64,000 nucleotides of DNA, taken from assembly GCF_018143015.1 (NCBI RefSeq), contig NC_054747.1:31723733-31787732 (forward strand). Reading direction: 5' to 3'. The position numbers were made by a program, and so were the translations under genes. Under the pieces are notes generated by a model that worked only from the letters and a program-made list of their open reading frames with translations, was not told where the DNA came from and made no database searches. This document shows positions 63,441 to 64,000 of this stretch, piece after piece (the stretch's first letter is position 1; every line of letters starts with the position of its first letter). Origin of the DNA: Lytechinus variegatus. Its lineage: Eukaryota; Echinodermata; Echinoidea; Temnopleuroida; Toxopneustidae.

Positions 63441-64000
63441 TTTATTTTTCTTTTTCCACCCTTTTCTTGTTCCACCAAAATCATCAAAACTAATCAATCA
63501 ATTTTCATCAAAATGTTATCAATTATGGACAGTTATCATACGATGTGTACGAAACAAGTTCAACGTCAAATGGTCATCGTGACGTCATCTACGCGCCATT
63601 TTGTAAAATCACATTATCAACAATATCTCCATTATCAATCATCAAAAATTAACAATATTAACATCAAATTAACTTCAGATCAAGGGTCAACTGTCCATGT
63701 CATGAAAGGTCATGTACAGGTCACGACGCGCATGTACGCGCGCGTCAAAATTTTAAAATGCTCAAAATCACTTTTTGATCAAAGCAGAGTACGAATCAGG
63801 TCATTCTAAGCATTTCAGGAATTTGCGCGCTCACAGGTTTTCGCGCGCGTTTACGCGCGTAACGTCCTTACGCAACGCACAACTGCACTTTATTTTACAT
63901 CAATGCATTCTTTATGAAATTCCCAATAATTTGATACCTTAACCGACCTTCTACGACCAGTAATAAAGGAATGCGCCTCCGTCAAAGTTTGAATTACGCG
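63441..64000 (+). mobile_element. array C unit in inverted orientation, cut by the window end
   Basis: Only the core is present. It shares CATGAAAGGTCAT and GCAGAGTACGAATC with unit 6 (58832-59128). Confidence 0.7.

Overview
This is a eukaryotic, AT-rich, intron- and repeat-dominated stretch with one recognisable host gene. There are no operons, Shine-Dalgarno sites or dense coding. The repeat types point to a marine invertebrate deuterostome, most likely an echinoderm of sea-urchin type: a GTCTCACCTGC-ended element filled with TGACCTTTGACCTTGGTCATGTGAC monomers, GCGAGCGAAGCGAGC clusters, and MITEs ending in GGCCGTTTCATAAAGC. The species assignment is inference.

Layout. 1-1.2 kb is low-complexity DNA with a 105-bp direct duplication. 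1.2-9.6 kb holds two direct copies of a 3.5-kb repeat carrying a broken transposon-like coding remnant and a 17-bp motif (GTAATTCCGTTACCATG) dispersed in both orientations. The second copy contains a 1.1-kb inserted non-autonomous element. 10-13 kb is non-coding and carries a different dispersed motif (TGTGACTTATGGGAC), plus a MITE and a pyrimidine tract. 14-15.5 kb is a single diverged copy of the repeat family that later forms the large arrays. 16.9-18.5 kb is a GATA/GAGA satellite framed by a perfect 76-bp inverted repeat. 19-21.2 kb holds tRNA-headed SINEs, one with an intact cloverleaf and a UCA anticodon, together with non-LTR retrotransposon scraps. 21.2-25.3 kb contains a hAT-like element and several MITE-like repeats.

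The one clear protein gene is on the + strand from 25,457. It has a signal-peptide exon with a non-canonical GC donor, then three immunoglobulin-domain exons (26,558-26,878; 27,576-27,881; 28,501-28,758). All its introns are phase 1, so the exons join in frame into a secreted or membrane IgSF protein. Its later exons are not visible; the satellite arrays begin within 1 kb of the last exon and fill the rest of the window.

29.6-64 kb is one related family of minus-strand elements. Their ends look like Helentron/HINE (rolling-circle Helitron-group) elements: sub-terminal inverted repeats AGGTGATCTGTC/GACAGATCACCT, then a 3' hairpin (AATTCGTC-loop-GACGAATT) and a terminal CTAG followed by T. They occur as a 1,172-bp tandem array (31.8-46.1 kb, twelve full units and one truncated), as single 2-kb elements bracketing that array, and as a 1.7-2.0-kb tandem array (47.9-59.4 kb) that flips into inverted orientation at about 59.37 kb. 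The different subfamilies carry different tRNA-like cassettes, in the same orientation, at the same place beside a shared core. This cassette-swapping rolling-circle satellite is the best candidate for an undescribed system in the window.
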